A stretch of 64,000 nucleotides of DNA. Origin: Streptomyces sp. SID12488 (GTDB lineage: Bacteria; Actinomycetota; Actinomycetes; Streptomycetales; Streptomycetaceae). Within the stretch, counting starts at the first letter, position 1; each line of letters begins with the position of its first letter. The position numbers were made by a program, and so were the translations under genes. Of this stretch, positions 8,840 through 17,645 are shown one piece after another. Under the pieces are notes generated by a model that ran no database searches, had not been told where the DNA came from, and saw nothing but the letters and a program-made list of their open reading frames with translations. The stretch is taken from contig NZ_JAAGLT010000035.1 of NCBI RefSeq assembly GCF_010548275.1, forward strand, positions 1 to 64,000, read 5' to 3'.

Positions 8840-9994
8840 GTGCCGCTGCACGACATCGAGTCCCTGGCCCGTACCGCCCTGCCCGAGATGACCGACGACC
8901 TGCGGGCGCTGGTCGAGTACGAGACCCCCAGCGGCGACAAGGAACTGCTGACCGCCGGGCTCGCCGCCATCGAGACCTGGGCGGCCCGACGCCTCGGGCC
9001 GCCGGACGAGACCGTGCGCCATGACGGCGGGGAGCACGGGGACGTCCTGGAGTTCCTCTACCGGGGCACCTCGCAGACGTCGGTGCTGCTGCTCGCCCAC
9101 TACGACACCGTGTGGCCGGCAGGCACCCTCGCCGAGTGGCCGTTCACCGTGACGGACGACGGCCGGGTGAGCGCGCCGGGCGCGTTCGACATGAAGTGCG
9201 GCCTGGTGCAGGCGGTCTGGGCGCTGCGCCTTCTCCGTGAACGGGACCTGCCGCGCCCGACGGTGCGCCTGCTCCTCAACGGCGACGAGGAGATCGGCAG
9301 CCCGTTCTCCCGGCCGCACATCGAGCGGCTCAGCGAGCTGGCGGCGGCCACCCTGGTGTGCGAGCCGGCGGCGGGGCCGGACGGGGACCTGAAGACGGCC
9401 CGCAAGGGCGTCGGCCTGTTCGAGGTGGCGGTGGAGGGGGTGGAGGCACACGCGGGTCTCGACCCGTACGGCGGCGCCAGCGCCGTGCACGCCCTGGCGG
9501 AACTGGTCACCCGCATAGTGGAGTTGGGCTCACGCGTACATGGCACGACGGTCAACGTCGGTGTGATCAGCGGCGGTACGGGCCGCAATGTCATCGCCGC
9601 CCACGCCCGCTGCGGTGTCGACGTACGCATCGCCGACCCCGCCGAGGCGGCCCGCATCGACACCGGACTGGCCGCCCTCACGGCCTCCGACCCCCGGGTA
9701 CGGGTGTCCGTCTCCGGGGGCTGGAACCGTCCGGCGATGGTGCCGACGCCCGCCTCCCGACTCCTCTTCGAGCAGGCGCGGTCGGTGGCGGCCGAACTCG
9801 GTCTGACGATCCGTGAGACGGGCGTGGGCGGGGCGAGCGACGGCAACTTCGTCTCCGCGCTGCGACGCCCGGTCCTGGACGGCCTGGGGCCCGTGGGCGG
9901 GGGCGCGCACGCCCGCGACGAGCATGTGCTGTTGGCCCACGTTCCCGCCCGGACCGCACTCCTCGCGGGCCTGCTGATGGCCTACGCGGCATAA
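8840..9994 (+). CDS. M20-family metallopeptidase (glutamate carboxypeptidase-like)
   Basis: 384 residues. Metal-site motifs of the CPG2/ArgE group are present: AHYDTVWP (His and Asp), AFDMKCG (bridging Asp), GDEEIGS (catalytic Glu and metal Glu), then CEPA, and a C-terminal HARDEHVL with the last His ligand. The dimerisation lid occupies roughly residues 180-290. GTG 8840 is preferred over the longer in-frame start at 8717, because GAGGAG stands six bases before it and the extra N-terminus would run through the operator boxes. No signal peptide, so probably a cytosolic exopeptidase or deacylase. The exact substrate is unknown. Confidence 0.88.
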   Translation: MPLHDIESLARTALPEMTDDLRALVEYETPSGDKELLTAGLAAIETWAARRLGPPDETVRHDGGEHGDVLEFLYRGTSQTSVLLLAHYDTVWPAGTLAEWPFTVTDDGRVSAPGAFDMKCGLVQAVWALRLLRERDLPRPTVRLLLNGDEEIGSPFSRPHIERLSELAAATLVCEPAAGPDGDLKTARKGVGLFEVAVEGVEAHAGLDPYGGASAVHALAELVTRIVELGSRVHGTTVNVGVISGGTGRNVIAAHARCGVDVRIADPAEAARIDTGLAALTASDPRVRVSVSGGWNRPAMVPTPASRLLFEQARSVAAELGLTIRETGVGGASDGNFVSALRRPVLDGLGPVGGGAHARDEHVLLAHVPARTALLAGLLMAYAA

Positions 9995-10048
9995 TTCGGC
10001 CCTCACGTACGCTGGAGGAGAGGTCGGCTCAAGCGAGCGGGGATCCAG

Positions 10049-10285
10049 ATGACGTACGAAGTGAAGATCGAGCTGAAGTCCGAACCGAAGTCCGAACCGA
10101 AAACCGGAGCCTCGGCCGAAGTGAAGGCCCCGGAGACCGCCGAAGCCGTGCGCCACGCCCGCTTCGGGCAGCTGCCGGAGCGGATCCGTGCGGAGGACAT
10201 GGTGGCGGCGCAGCCGGCGTCGGTGCCGGACCCGGCGAAGGGCGCGTACAACGAGGACGAGTGGCTGGTCCGGTACTGCCTCTGA
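10049..10285 (+). CDS. Small hypothetical protein with conserved C-terminus
   Basis: 78 residues, starting at ATG 10049 about 55 bases after the M20 gene. The N-terminus has a short Lys/Glu/Ser/Pro repeat (KSEPKSEPK), encoded by near-identical tandem GAAGTCCGAACC units. The C-terminal half (RFGQLPERIRAEDMV, then DEWLVRYCL) looks like a constrained short motif of actinobacterial proteins of unknown function. No membrane segment or signal is present. A strong hairpin terminator follows, supporting a real transcription unit that may include the M20 gene. I assign no function. Confidence 0.6.
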   Translation: MTYEVKIELKSEPKSEPKTGASAEVKAPETAEAVRHARFGQLPERIRAEDMVAAQPASVPDPAKGAYNEDEWLVRYCL

Positions 10286-10315
10286 GCTGAGGGGCCGCGC
10301 CCGTCGGACGTGGGC

Positions 10316-10350
10316 GGGCGGGCCGCCGGAGGGATTCCGGTGGCCCGCCC
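10316..10350. terminator. Stem-loop terminator between convergent genes
   Basis: GGGCGGGCCGCCGG (10316-10329) pairs with CCGGTGGCCCGCCC (10337-10350) with one G-U pair and a seven-base loop. It lies between the small gene ending 10285 and the GT39 gene ending 10375 on the other strand, so it probably serves both. Confidence 0.75.
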
Positions 10351-10374
10351 GTGTGGACGTGCTGAGCGGGTCGG

Positions 10375-12564
10375 TCAGCCGACGTCGGAGGCGTCCAGGC
10401 GGTACAGGCCGCTGCTGGTCGACGTGGTTGATGTGGTTGATGTGGAAGTCGACGTCGACGAGCTGGTTGTCGAACCGGAGCTGTACGCCGAGGAGTTGAC
10501 CGCCGTGCCGTGTGCTTTCACCCAGGTGGCGATCTCCGAGTTCGTGCCCTGGCCGGTGTCGCTGCTGACGATGATGTAGTGCAGCTTCCCCGACTTCACG
10601 AGGCTCTTGAGCTTGGCCAGGGTCATGGCGTCGTCGCTGCCCGACCAGCCGCCCATGGAGATCACCGGCTGGCCCGACTCCAGGATGATCGAGGACGCCG
10701 TCTGGTCGGTGGCCACTGCCAGCAGCCAAGTCGCCCCGTCCTGGTGCTTCTTGAGGTACGTGATCATGTCGGACGACACCTGGGTGCCGCCGCCCATCCC
10801 GCCACCACCGCCACCGGTGTCTCCGCCGTCACCGCTCGGACGCGTGCCCGACTCGGCCGCCGCCTCCGACGAACTCCGGCTGGAGGAGGAGGAGTTGCCG
10901 GACGGGGGCTGCCCCATGGACTGGTTGCCGCTGTTGCTCGTACCGCTGCTGCCAGTCGTACCGCTGGAACCCTGCGGAGCACCGCCACCGCCACCCATGC
11001 CGCCACCCATTCCGCCGCCCGTGCTGGGGCCTGCCGTCGGGTTCGTGCCGTTGGTGGAGCTGGTGGCCGCCGAGACGGAGTAGGCCGCCGGGCCCGCCAG
11101 GAGGGCGACGACCGCTGCCAGGGCCGCGATGCCCAGCAGGCGCTGCCGCTTCATGAACCGCCCGGTCAGCAGGCCGATGACCGAGACCGTGGCCGCCACG
11201 GCCACCACGATCTCCGCGACCGTGTACAGCGTGCCGGAGCCCGAGACCCGCTGGAGCAGGACGACCGCCCAGACCGCGCTCGCCGCGACCGCCACCGGGA
11301 GCACCCAGGCCCACTTCGCGGCCGAGCCCTCACGGAAGGCGCGGTACAGCATGACGCCGCCGGCGCCCGCCAGGGCCGCGATGCCCGGGGCCATGGCCGT
11401 GACGTAGTAGGGGTGGAAGGTGCCCTCGGCAAGGGCGAAGGTCAGGTAGTGCAGGACGAACCAGCCGCCCCACAGCATCAGCGACGCCCGCTTGGCGTCC
11501 GTACGGGGGGCCCGGCCGCGCAGGACGAGGCCCGCGACCAGGGCGATCAGCGCGAACGGGATCAGCCAGGAGATCTGGCCGCCCATGATCTCGTTGAACA
11601 TCCGGTAGATGCCCGAACTGCCGCCGAAACTCGCGCCGTTGCCCTGCGAGCCCACCGACGAACTCGCTCCGAAGATCCGGCCGAAGCCGTTGTAGCCGAT
11701 GACCAGGTCCCAGACGGTGTTGTCGGTCGAACCACCGATGTAGGGGCGGGAGGAGGCGGGGATCAGGTCGACGACCACCATCCACCAGGCGGAGGACACG
11801 ACCAGCGCCACCGTGGCCAGGGCCAGGTTGCGGACGCGCCTGCCGAGCCCGGCGTTCGCCGCCCAGAGGTAGACCAGGAAGAAGACCGGCAGGACGACGT
11901 ACGCCTGCATCATCTTGGTGTTGAACGCGAAGCCGATCGCGACCGCCGACCACACCAGCGGCATCAGCCGTCCGGTGCGCACGGCCTTCATCAGAGCCGC
12001 CGCGCCCAGCAGCATCAGGAAGACCAGGATCGGGTCCGGGTTGGTGTCCCGGGTGATGGCCACCGTGATGGGCGTCAGGGTGAGCGCGAGAGCGGCGATC
12101 GTCGCCGCGACGGGTCCGAAGTCACGCTTCACCATGCGGTGCAGCAACGCGACCGAGCCCGTGCCCACCGCGACCATCGGAAGCATCAACTGCCAGGTGC
12201 CGTAACCGAACACGCGGGCCGACAGGCCCATCACCCAGAGGGCGAAGGGGGGTTTGTCGACGGTGATGAAGCTGCCCGAGTCCAACGCGCCGAAGAAGAA
12301 GGCCTTCCAGCTCTTCGTGCCGCTGTACACGGCGGCGTCGTAGAAGGTGTTGCCGGTGATGGAGGAGAGGTTCCAGGCGTAGAGCGCCGTGGCCAGGAGG
12401 AGGATGCCCCACAGGGTCGGGCGGGTCCAGCGCGGGTCCTCCGGGGCGCCGGTGAACAGGCGCCGGGCGCGGGCCCCGAGACTGCCGTCGGCGGCCGGGG
12501 GTTCGGCCCGATGGCTGTGGTTCGGTGCGCTGTCGCGGGTCGGCGGCGGGGCGAGGGTCGTCAT
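10375..12564 (-). CDS. GT39/ArnT-like polytopic glycosyltransferase with Gly/Ser-rich insert
   Basis: 729 residues. About ten or more membrane helices occupy residues 45-500. The catalytic loop-1 region FYDAAVYSGTKSWKAFF and DKPPFALWVMG match dolichyl-phosphate-mannose mannosyltransferase (PMT_2/ArnT) superfamily enzymes, which move sugars from polyprenyl phosphate to acceptors outside the membrane. After the last helices comes a roughly 110-residue Gly/Ser/Met-rich region, then a soluble domain, then a Ser/Thr run (STTSSSTSTS) before the C-terminus. The start ATG overlaps the stop of the GT2 gene (ATGA, 12561-12564), so the pair is coupled. The GT2 product probably makes the polyprenyl-phosphate sugar donor. 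Confidence 0.85.
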   Translation of the reverse strand: MTTLAPPPTRDSAPNHSHRAEPPAADGSLGARARRLFTGAPEDPRWTRPTLWGILLLATALYAWNLSSITGNTFYDAAVYSGTKSWKAFFFGALDSGSFITVDKPPFALWVMGLSARVFGYGTWQLMLPMVAVGTGSVALLHRMVKRDFGPVAATIAALALTLTPITVAITRDTNPDPILVFLMLLGAAALMKAVRTGRLMPLVWSAVAIGFAFNTKMMQAYVVLPVFFLVYLWAANAGLGRRVRNLALATVALVVSSAWWMVVVDLIPASSRPYIGGSTDNTVWDLVIGYNGFGRIFGASSSVGSQGNGASFGGSSGIYRMFNEIMGGQISWLIPFALIALVAGLVLRGRAPRTDAKRASLMLWGGWFVLHYLTFALAEGTFHPYYVTAMAPGIAALAGAGGVMLYRAFREGSAAKWAWVLPVAVAASAVWAVVLLQRVSGSGTLYTVAEIVVAVAATVSVIGLLTGRFMKRQRLLGIAALAAVVALLAGPAAYSVSAATSSTNGTNPTAGPSTGGGMGGGMGGGGGAPQGSSGTTGSSGTSNSGNQSMGQPPSGNSSSSSRSSSEAAAESGTRPSGDGGDTGGGGGGMGGGTQVSSDMITYLKKHQDGATWLLAVATDQTASSIILESGQPVISMGGWSGSDDAMTLAKLKSLVKSGKLHYIIVSSDTGQGTNSEIATWVKAHGTAVNSSAYSSGSTTSSSTSTSTSTTSTTSTSSGLYRLDASDVG

Positions 12565-13409
12565 GACGCGTACTCCAAGCTGGGGGCGGGGCTGCTGATG
12601 TGCTGAGGTGCGCCGATGGCGCTCTGGCTCCGGGCTGCGGGCACGCGGTGCGGTACGGGGATCCGGGAGCGGCCGGTGAGACCGGCGCGCAGCATCCGGC
12701 GTATGCCTCTGAGGTCGTCCAGGGCGGTGCGGACGATGTCGACCCGGCTGTCGGGGTCGTCGACCCAGTCGACCGGTACTTCGTGGATGCGCAGGCCGTT
12801 GCGCTGGGCCAGGACCAGCAGCTCGGTGTCGAAGAACCAGGCGTTGTCCTGAATGTGCGGCTCCAGGGCCCGGAAGACATCGGTGCGGACCGCCTTGAAG
12901 CCGCACTGGGCGTCCGAGAAGCGGGCCGCGAGGCCGAGCCTCAGCAGGGCGTTGTACGAGCGCGAGATGAACTCGCGCTTCGGGCCGCGCACCACGTCGG
13001 ACTGGCGGTGCAGCCGACTGCCGATGGCCACGTCGCTGTGGTCGGAGAGAAGGGGGGCCACCAGCGGGAGGAAGCCCGCGAGACCGGTGGACAGGTCGAC
13101 GTCCATGTAGGCGACCACGTCGGCCGTCGAGCGGCTCCACACGTGCTTCAGGGCACGGCCCCGGCCCTTGGCGTCCAGATGGACGGCGTGGACATGGGGA
13201 AGGCGGAGCGTCAGATCGGTCGCCGCCTGCCAGGTGGCGTCAGTGCTGGCGTTGTCCGCGACCGTGATCCGGAACGGGAACGGGAAGGAGGCTTCGAGGT
13301 AGGCGTGGAGACGGCCGATGCTGTCGGCGAGTACGTGCGCCTCGTTGTACACCGGCACCACGATCTCGACCGAACGCTGCCGGACGCCCCTCGCGTTCGT
13401 TTCGTTCAT
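12561..13409 (-). CDS. Glycosyltransferase family 2 (polyprenyl-phosphate glycosyltransferase-like)
   Basis: 282 residues. The GT-A fold begins EIVVPVYNEAHVL. The metal motif is MDVDLSTGL and a later motif is DAQCGFKAVRTD, both characteristic of dolichyl/undecaprenyl-phosphate sugar transferases. FDTELLVLAQRNG and IHEVPVDW complete the family pattern. No C-terminal membrane pair is evident, unlike GtrB-type enzymes. It likely charges polyprenyl phosphate with a hexose for the GT39 enzyme encoded immediately downstream. The start at 13409 has no clear ribosome site, so the first codons are less certain. Confidence 0.88.
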   Translation of the reverse strand: MNETNARGVRQRSVEIVVPVYNEAHVLADSIGRLHAYLEASFPFPFRITVADNASTDATWQAATDLTLRLPHVHAVHLDAKGRGRALKHVWSRSTADVVAYMDVDLSTGLAGFLPLVAPLLSDHSDVAIGSRLHRQSDVVRGPKREFISRSYNALLRLGLAARFSDAQCGFKAVRTDVFRALEPHIQDNAWFFDTELLVLAQRNGLRIHEVPVDWVDDPDSRVDIVRTALDDLRGIRRMLRAGLTGRSRIPVPHRVPAARSQSAIGAPQHISSPAPSLEYAS

Positions 13410-13518
13410 GCCAGTGACGATCGGGGCCGTATCTGGGGCGACCCTGAGGCGACTCTGAGCGACGAATGAGAATCAGCGAACTCACAGCCTGCCCACAGAG
13501 TCGCGTTGACACGTGACT

Positions 13519-14124
13519 TCAGGGCGTGTGCGCGCTTCCGCCGCCCGGGTTCGCCGCCGCTATCAACCGGTCGATCAGGGCTATCAGCACATCCCGGCAC
13601 GACTCCCGGTTCCGCGCGTCGCACAGCAGGACCGGCGTGCGCTCCGGCAGCGCCAGCGCCTCCCGGATCTCGTCCGGCTCGTACGGATGTTCCCCGTGGA
13701 AGCCGTTCACCCCGACGACGAACGGGATGTCCCGGCGCTCGAAGAAGTCGATCGCCGCGAAGCTGGACTCCGGACGGCGTACGTCGATGAGGACCACGGC
13801 CCCCAGCGCGCCGATCGCCAGGTCGTTCCACATGAACCAGAACCGCTGCTGACCCGGCGTACCGAAGAGGTACAGGATCAGCTCCCGGCTGAGGGTGATG
13901 CGGCCGAAGTCGAGAGCCACCGTGGTGGACTTCTTCTCCTCGATGCCGTCGAGGTCGTCGATGCCGAGGCCGGCCGCCGTGAGCGGTTCCTCGGTGCGCA
14001 GGGGCACGATCTCGCTGACCGAGCCGACCATCGTCGTCTTGCCGACGCCGAAGCCCCCGGCGATGAGGATCTTGACGGTGTCGGGCGCCGAGGTCCCGTT
14101 CACGGTCAGGCTAGAGCCGGCCAA
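13519..14124 (-). CDS. cvnD: Conservon GTP-binding protein CvnD
   Basis: 201 residues. The Walker A GGFGVGKTT is at residues 23-31, and a FGTPGQQRFWFMW switch II region and the GVNGFHG loop mark the DUF/ATP-GTP-binding family of conservons (Ras-like GTPase). The start is an unusual TTG at 14124, chosen because GAGGG precedes it by six bases; a GTG at 14103 is the alternative. It overlaps cvnC by 14 bases. In known conservons the four proteins form a membrane complex resembling eukaryotic GPCR signalling, with CvnD as the GTPase. Confidence 0.92.
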   Translation of the reverse strand: MAGSSLTVNGTSAPDTVKILIAGGFGVGKTTMVGSVSEIVPLRTEEPLTAAGLGIDDLDGIEEKKSTTVALDFGRITLSRELILYLFGTPGQQRFWFMWNDLAIGALGAVVLIDVRRPESSFAAIDFFERRDIPFVVGVNGFHGEHPYEPDEIREALALPERTPVLLCDARNRESCRDVLIALIDRLIAAANPGGGSAHTP

Positions 14125-14467
14125 GTCCGTCCCTCACTTTCTGGAGCAGGTCCATGTCCGTGGTGCGCGAGATCTGGCGCGGGGACTGAGCGGTGATCCG
14201 GCCGACCTCCAGCAGGTCGCACAGCATGATGACGACCACGCTCACCGGGAGGTCCAGATGGGCCGCGAGCTCCGCGACCACGACGGGCCGCGCGCACAGC
14301 CGCAGGATCCGGGCGTGCTCGGGCTGCGGCCGTCTGGCCCCGTCGGGCTGCGGCTCCACCGCCGTCACCGACGTGATCAGTGTGAAGTCGGCGCGGCTGG
14401 GCCGGGTCCGCCCGCCGGTGAGCGTGAACGGCCGTACCAGACGGCCGGCCGCGTCGCTTCCGTTCAC
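14111..14467 (-). CDS. cvnC: Conservon DUF742 protein CvnC
   Basis: 118 residues from GTG 14467. The DUF742 core reads AGRLVRPFTLTGGRT, then PEHARILRLCARPVVVAELAAHL, then DLLQKVRDGLGRL; the middle resembles a winged-helix. Start choice: GTG 14467 comes two bases after the cvnB stop, so translation would be re-initiated. An alternative GTG at 14524 would add 19 residues and overlap cvnB by 56 bases. Both have weak ribosome sites. CvnC interacts with CvnA/B/D in characterised conservons. Confidence 0.9.
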   Translation of the reverse strand: MNGSDAAGRLVRPFTLTGGRTRPSRADFTLITSVTAVEPQPDGARRPQPEHARILRLCARPVVVAELAAHLDLPVSVVVIMLCDLLEVGRITAQSPRQISRTTDMDLLQKVRDGLGRL

Positions 14468-14468
14468 C

Positions 14469-14894
14469 TCACTCGCCGGCCGCGCCGACGACCCCGGCAC
14501 GCGGCGCCGCGCTGAGGTGCTCACCGATCTTCTTCACCAGCATGTTCATCTGGTACGCCACCACGCCGACGTCCGCGCCCTGGCTGGTCAGCACCGCGAG
14601 GTGGGCGCCCGGGCCGGCCGCGGTGAGGATCAGGTAGCCGTTGCGCATCTCGATCAGCGCCTGGCGTACCGGGCCGCCCCGGAAGTCCATGCTGACGCCC
14701 TTGCTGAGGCTCATCAGCCCGGACGCGGTCGCCGCGAGCCGCTCGGCGTCGTCACGCAGGAACGCCGTGGATCTGCTGACGACCAGTCCGTCCTCGGACA
14801 GCACGACGGCGTGGTTGACCTCGGCTACCCGGTCCACGAGTCCGGTGAGCAACTGGTCGAGCTCGGTGTGCGTGGCGGGGGTGGGGCGTGTCAT
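14469..14894 (-). CDS. cvnB: Conservon roadblock/LC7 protein CvnB
   Basis: 141 residues. Roadblock/LC7 fold: ELDQLLTGLVDRVAEVNHAV, LVVSRSTAFLRDDAERLAA, and GYLILTAAGPGAHLAVLTS. It is the likely regulator of the CvnD GTPase, analogous to MglB for MglA. ATG 14894 is preferred over ATG 14909 because AAGGA lies seven bases upstream, and the first ATG overlaps the cvnA stop. It sits between cvnA and cvnC in the canonical A-B-C-D order. Confidence 0.92.
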   Translation of the reverse strand: MTRPTPATHTELDQLLTGLVDRVAEVNHAVVLSEDGLVVSRSTAFLRDDAERLAATASGLMSLSKGVSMDFRGGPVRQALIEMRNGYLILTAAGPGAHLAVLTSQGADVGVVAYQMNMLVKKIGEHLSAAPRAGVVGAAGE

Positions 14895-14908
14895 TTCTCT
14901 GTCCTTCA

Positions 14909-17323
14909 TCAGCGGTCTGCGGGCGGAGTCGAGGTGACCGGAGTGCCTGCGGCAGGGAGCGGTGCGTCGGATTCCAGAGGCGTGTTGTCCTCCCCATGGT
15001 CGTACTGCTCTTCGGCGTCGTCGTCACGGGCCTGGAGGGTTCCGCGCTGGAAACCGGAGAGCGAGGAGGCCGCGCGTTCCGCCGAGAACTCGTCGGGCGC
15101 GTCCTCGGACATGTCGTCGGGTGTGGTGTCCTCCAGCAGTTCCGCGGCCAGACTGGTCTGCGGCACCCGGCGCGGCAGCGGGGTGAGCCCGCCCTTGCCG
15201 GGGCCGGCGCCCCGGTCCGCCCCGACGAGGGCGGCCGGCCGGGGCGCGGAACCGGCGTCGGCGGTCCGGACGCGGGCCACGACGGGCTGCGGCTCCCGGA
15301 CGCGCTCGTGGGCCTGGCGCTCCGCGGCGGCCGTGCCAGGAGCCTCGTCGGACGCCGGCTTCGCGAACGAGGAGTCCGTGTCGGGCGCGCTGAGTTCCCG
15401 TACGACGACATCGTGCGGGATCAGTACGATCGCCGTCGTACCGCCGTACGGCGAGGAGCGCAGCGTGACATGGATGCCGTGCCGGACGGCGAGGCGCGCG
15501 ATCACGAACATGCCGAGCCGCAGGTCGTCGGCGAGCGCCACCACATCGAACTGCGGGGCCTTGGAGAGGTGTTCGTTGAAGGACGCGTAGTCCTCCTCGG
15601 ACATGCCGAGCCCGCGGTCCTCGACCTCGATGGCCAACCCCTTGGCGACCATCGAGGCCCGTACGCCCACCGGGCTGGGCGCGGGGGAGTAGGCGGTCGC
15701 GTTGTCGATCAGCTCGGCCAGCAGATGGATGACGTCGGCCACCGCGGGCGGCGCGAGGTACACGTCCTCCTCGGTCTGCACCTCCACCCGCTGGTACTCG
15801 GCGACCTCACCGACGGCGCTGCGCAGAATGTCGATCAGCGCGACCGGCTCGGTCCAGCTGCGGCCGGGCCGCTCACCGCTGATGATGACGAGGTTCTCCT
15901 CGTAGCGGCGCAACTGGCTGGCCGTGGAGTCCAGTTCGTACAGACCCTTGAGGATCTCCGGGTCCTGGTGGGCGCGTTCGAGCGCGTCCAGCTTGGTGAG
16001 CTGGAGGTTGACCAGGTTCTGGCTCTGCCGGGCGATGCCCAGGATGACCTTCTGGAAGCCGCGCCGGGTGTCGGCGAGTTCGACCGCGGTGTGCACGGCG
16101 GTGCGCTGGGCGGCGTTGAACGCGTGTGCCACCTGGCCGAGTTCGTCGTGGCCGTAGTCCAGCGGCGGGGTGGCCGACTCGACGTCGACCTTCTCGCCCC
16201 GGTTGAGCCGTGCCACGACGTCCGGCAGCCGCTCCTCGGCCAGGCTCAGGGTGGCCACGCGCAGCCCGCGCAGCCGACGGGACAGGGACCGGGTGATGCG
16301 CCAGGACAGGATGATGCACAGCAGCAGCCCGCCGAGTCCGCCGGCGCTCAGCGAAGCGGCCTTGATCAGCAGTGACCGCGCCTCGTCGTCGCTGCGGCCG
16401 AGCAGCCCCTGGGTCTCGTCATTGATGAGCGAGCCGTACTGGACGCTCAGTTCGTCCATCGCCGCGGTCCACTGCTTCTGCGTGTCGGGCAGGGTGATCT
16501 TCCGTTCGGCACCGCCGCCGGGAGTGCCCGACGCGAGCACCTGGTCCTCGATGGAGGTCAGGGTCTGCCAGGCGCGCCCCTGGAGGATCGCCTCGGTGCG
16601 CTTCTTCGCCGTGCCGCTCAGGGACTGGATCAGCTGGTCCTCGACGACCCAGCGCCGGGCGCTCACCAGCCGGACGTACGACTCCCACTCTTTCTGGTCG
16701 AAGTGACCCGAGGGCCAGGCCAGCATGAGCTGCGAGTCCTCCTGGGCGACCAGTTCGGCCGCCTGCTCCAGTGAGACGAGCGGGCCGGCCTGCGAGGTGA
16801 GGTCGCCGTCGTCGACCTGGGAGAGCTCCTGGAACGAGTGGATCTGGTTGCCGATCATCGACGAGTACTGGTCCAGCACCTGCTGGGGGGAGATGTCGGT
16901 GAGATGGTCGACCTGACCGCGGTAGTACTCCAGGCTGCCCGTCGCCGCGATGACCGAGTACATCCGGTCCCCGATGCGGTCGGGGGCCTCCTGGATGGCC
17001 TTCGTCTGGCCGACCAGTTTCGCGACCGCCGCGTCCGTCATCTTGCGCTGCTCGTCCAGGGCGCTGCGGTCACCCCTGGGTGTGGCCAGCCAGGTGGCCG
17101 ACAGGGTGCGTTCCCTCTGCAGCGCGAGTGTGGCGTCGGTGCCCATGGCACCGGTCGCCCTGCTGAGTTCCGTCTGGTCCCGCAGCCGCTGGCCCTCCGA
17201 GAACATCTGAATCGTCGTCACACCCCACATCGCGGCGAGCGTGACGCTGGGAACCAGCGCGAGCAGGATCAGCGAGAGACGTATGGAGCCGAGACGGCGC
17301 CGGGCACCTTTGCGTGGAGGCAT
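14909..17323 (-). CDS. cvnA: Conservon sensor histidine kinase-like protein CvnA
   Basis: 804 residues. The first membrane segment is at about residues 12-35, followed by an extracytoplasmic nitrate/nitrite-sensing-type helical domain. A second membrane segment lies near residue 330 (GGLGGLLLCIILSW), then a HAMP-like region, then a HATPase_c domain with N box ELIDNATAYSPAP and G box EDRGLGM. A long Pro/Glu/Asp-rich C-terminal tail follows. No obvious phospho-acceptor His in a DHp motif is visible, as usual for CvnA. ATG 17323 has AGGA upstream; the open frame continues 31 codons with Pro/His/Arg-rich sequence I regard as non-coding. First gene of the cvn operon. Confidence 0.9.
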   Translation of the reverse strand: MPPRKGARRRLGSIRLSLILLALVPSVTLAAMWGVTTIQMFSEGQRLRDQTELSRATGAMGTDATLALQRERTLSATWLATPRGDRSALDEQRKMTDAAVAKLVGQTKAIQEAPDRIGDRMYSVIAATGSLEYYRGQVDHLTDISPQQVLDQYSSMIGNQIHSFQELSQVDDGDLTSQAGPLVSLEQAAELVAQEDSQLMLAWPSGHFDQKEWESYVRLVSARRWVVEDQLIQSLSGTAKKRTEAILQGRAWQTLTSIEDQVLASGTPGGGAERKITLPDTQKQWTAAMDELSVQYGSLINDETQGLLGRSDDEARSLLIKAASLSAGGLGGLLLCIILSWRITRSLSRRLRGLRVATLSLAEERLPDVVARLNRGEKVDVESATPPLDYGHDELGQVAHAFNAAQRTAVHTAVELADTRRGFQKVILGIARQSQNLVNLQLTKLDALERAHQDPEILKGLYELDSTASQLRRYEENLVIISGERPGRSWTEPVALIDILRSAVGEVAEYQRVEVQTEEDVYLAPPAVADVIHLLAELIDNATAYSPAPSPVGVRASMVAKGLAIEVEDRGLGMSEEDYASFNEHLSKAPQFDVVALADDLRLGMFVIARLAVRHGIHVTLRSSPYGGTTAIVLIPHDVVVRELSAPDTDSSFAKPASDEAPGTAAAERQAHERVREPQPVVARVRTADAGSAPRPAALVGADRGAGPGKGGLTPLPRRVPQTSLAAELLEDTTPDDMSEDAPDEFSAERAASSLSGFQRGTLQARDDDAEEQYDHGEDNTPLESDAPLPAAGTPVTSTPPADR

Positions 17324-17645
17324 CGTCGTCCTAGGGCGATCAGCGGTGGGCGGGAGTGACAAGTGGCATGTGACAGGCGGTGGATGACAGCGGAAACGGA
17401 ACGGGTGGCGGAACACGCGTGGGTCCGCAGGATGCTATCCGTACAAGTGAGCGTACGCACCGTGAGCCCCCAAAGCTTGGTGCAGCCGTTGTACGACGGT
17501 TGCTGCGCGAGCGGATTCGGTAGCGAGCGGAAGGCGATACGGAACGTCTGCGGAAGAGAGTGGGAGCGGGAGCGGGAGTGGGAGTGGGAGTGGGAGTGGG
17601 AGTGGGACGGGAGGCCGGAGGCGGGGACGGGTGACGGGGTGACGC
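17324..17645. other. Intergenic region: cvn operon upstream sequence
   Basis: No gene is supported here. It carries the upstream region of cvnA, a hexamer repeat (17562-17606), and the 3' end of the orphan binding-protein transcript. I could not pick a convincing -35/-10 pair. Confidence 0.5.
17562..17606. repeat. Hexanucleotide tandem repeat (GGGAGY)
   Basis: GGGAGC twice, then GGGAGT five times, then GGGAC. This simple, purine-rich repeat sits 40 bases beyond the stop of the orphan binding-protein gene. It probably arose by slippage. On the minus (transcribed) strand it becomes a CTCCC-type pyrimidine tract. Confidence 0.85.

Noticed and set aside
10510..12606. 698-codon plus-strand open frame opposite the GT39 gene
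   Set aside because: Antisense shadow of a polytopic membrane protein; Arg/Gly/His-rich with no domain and no ribosome site.
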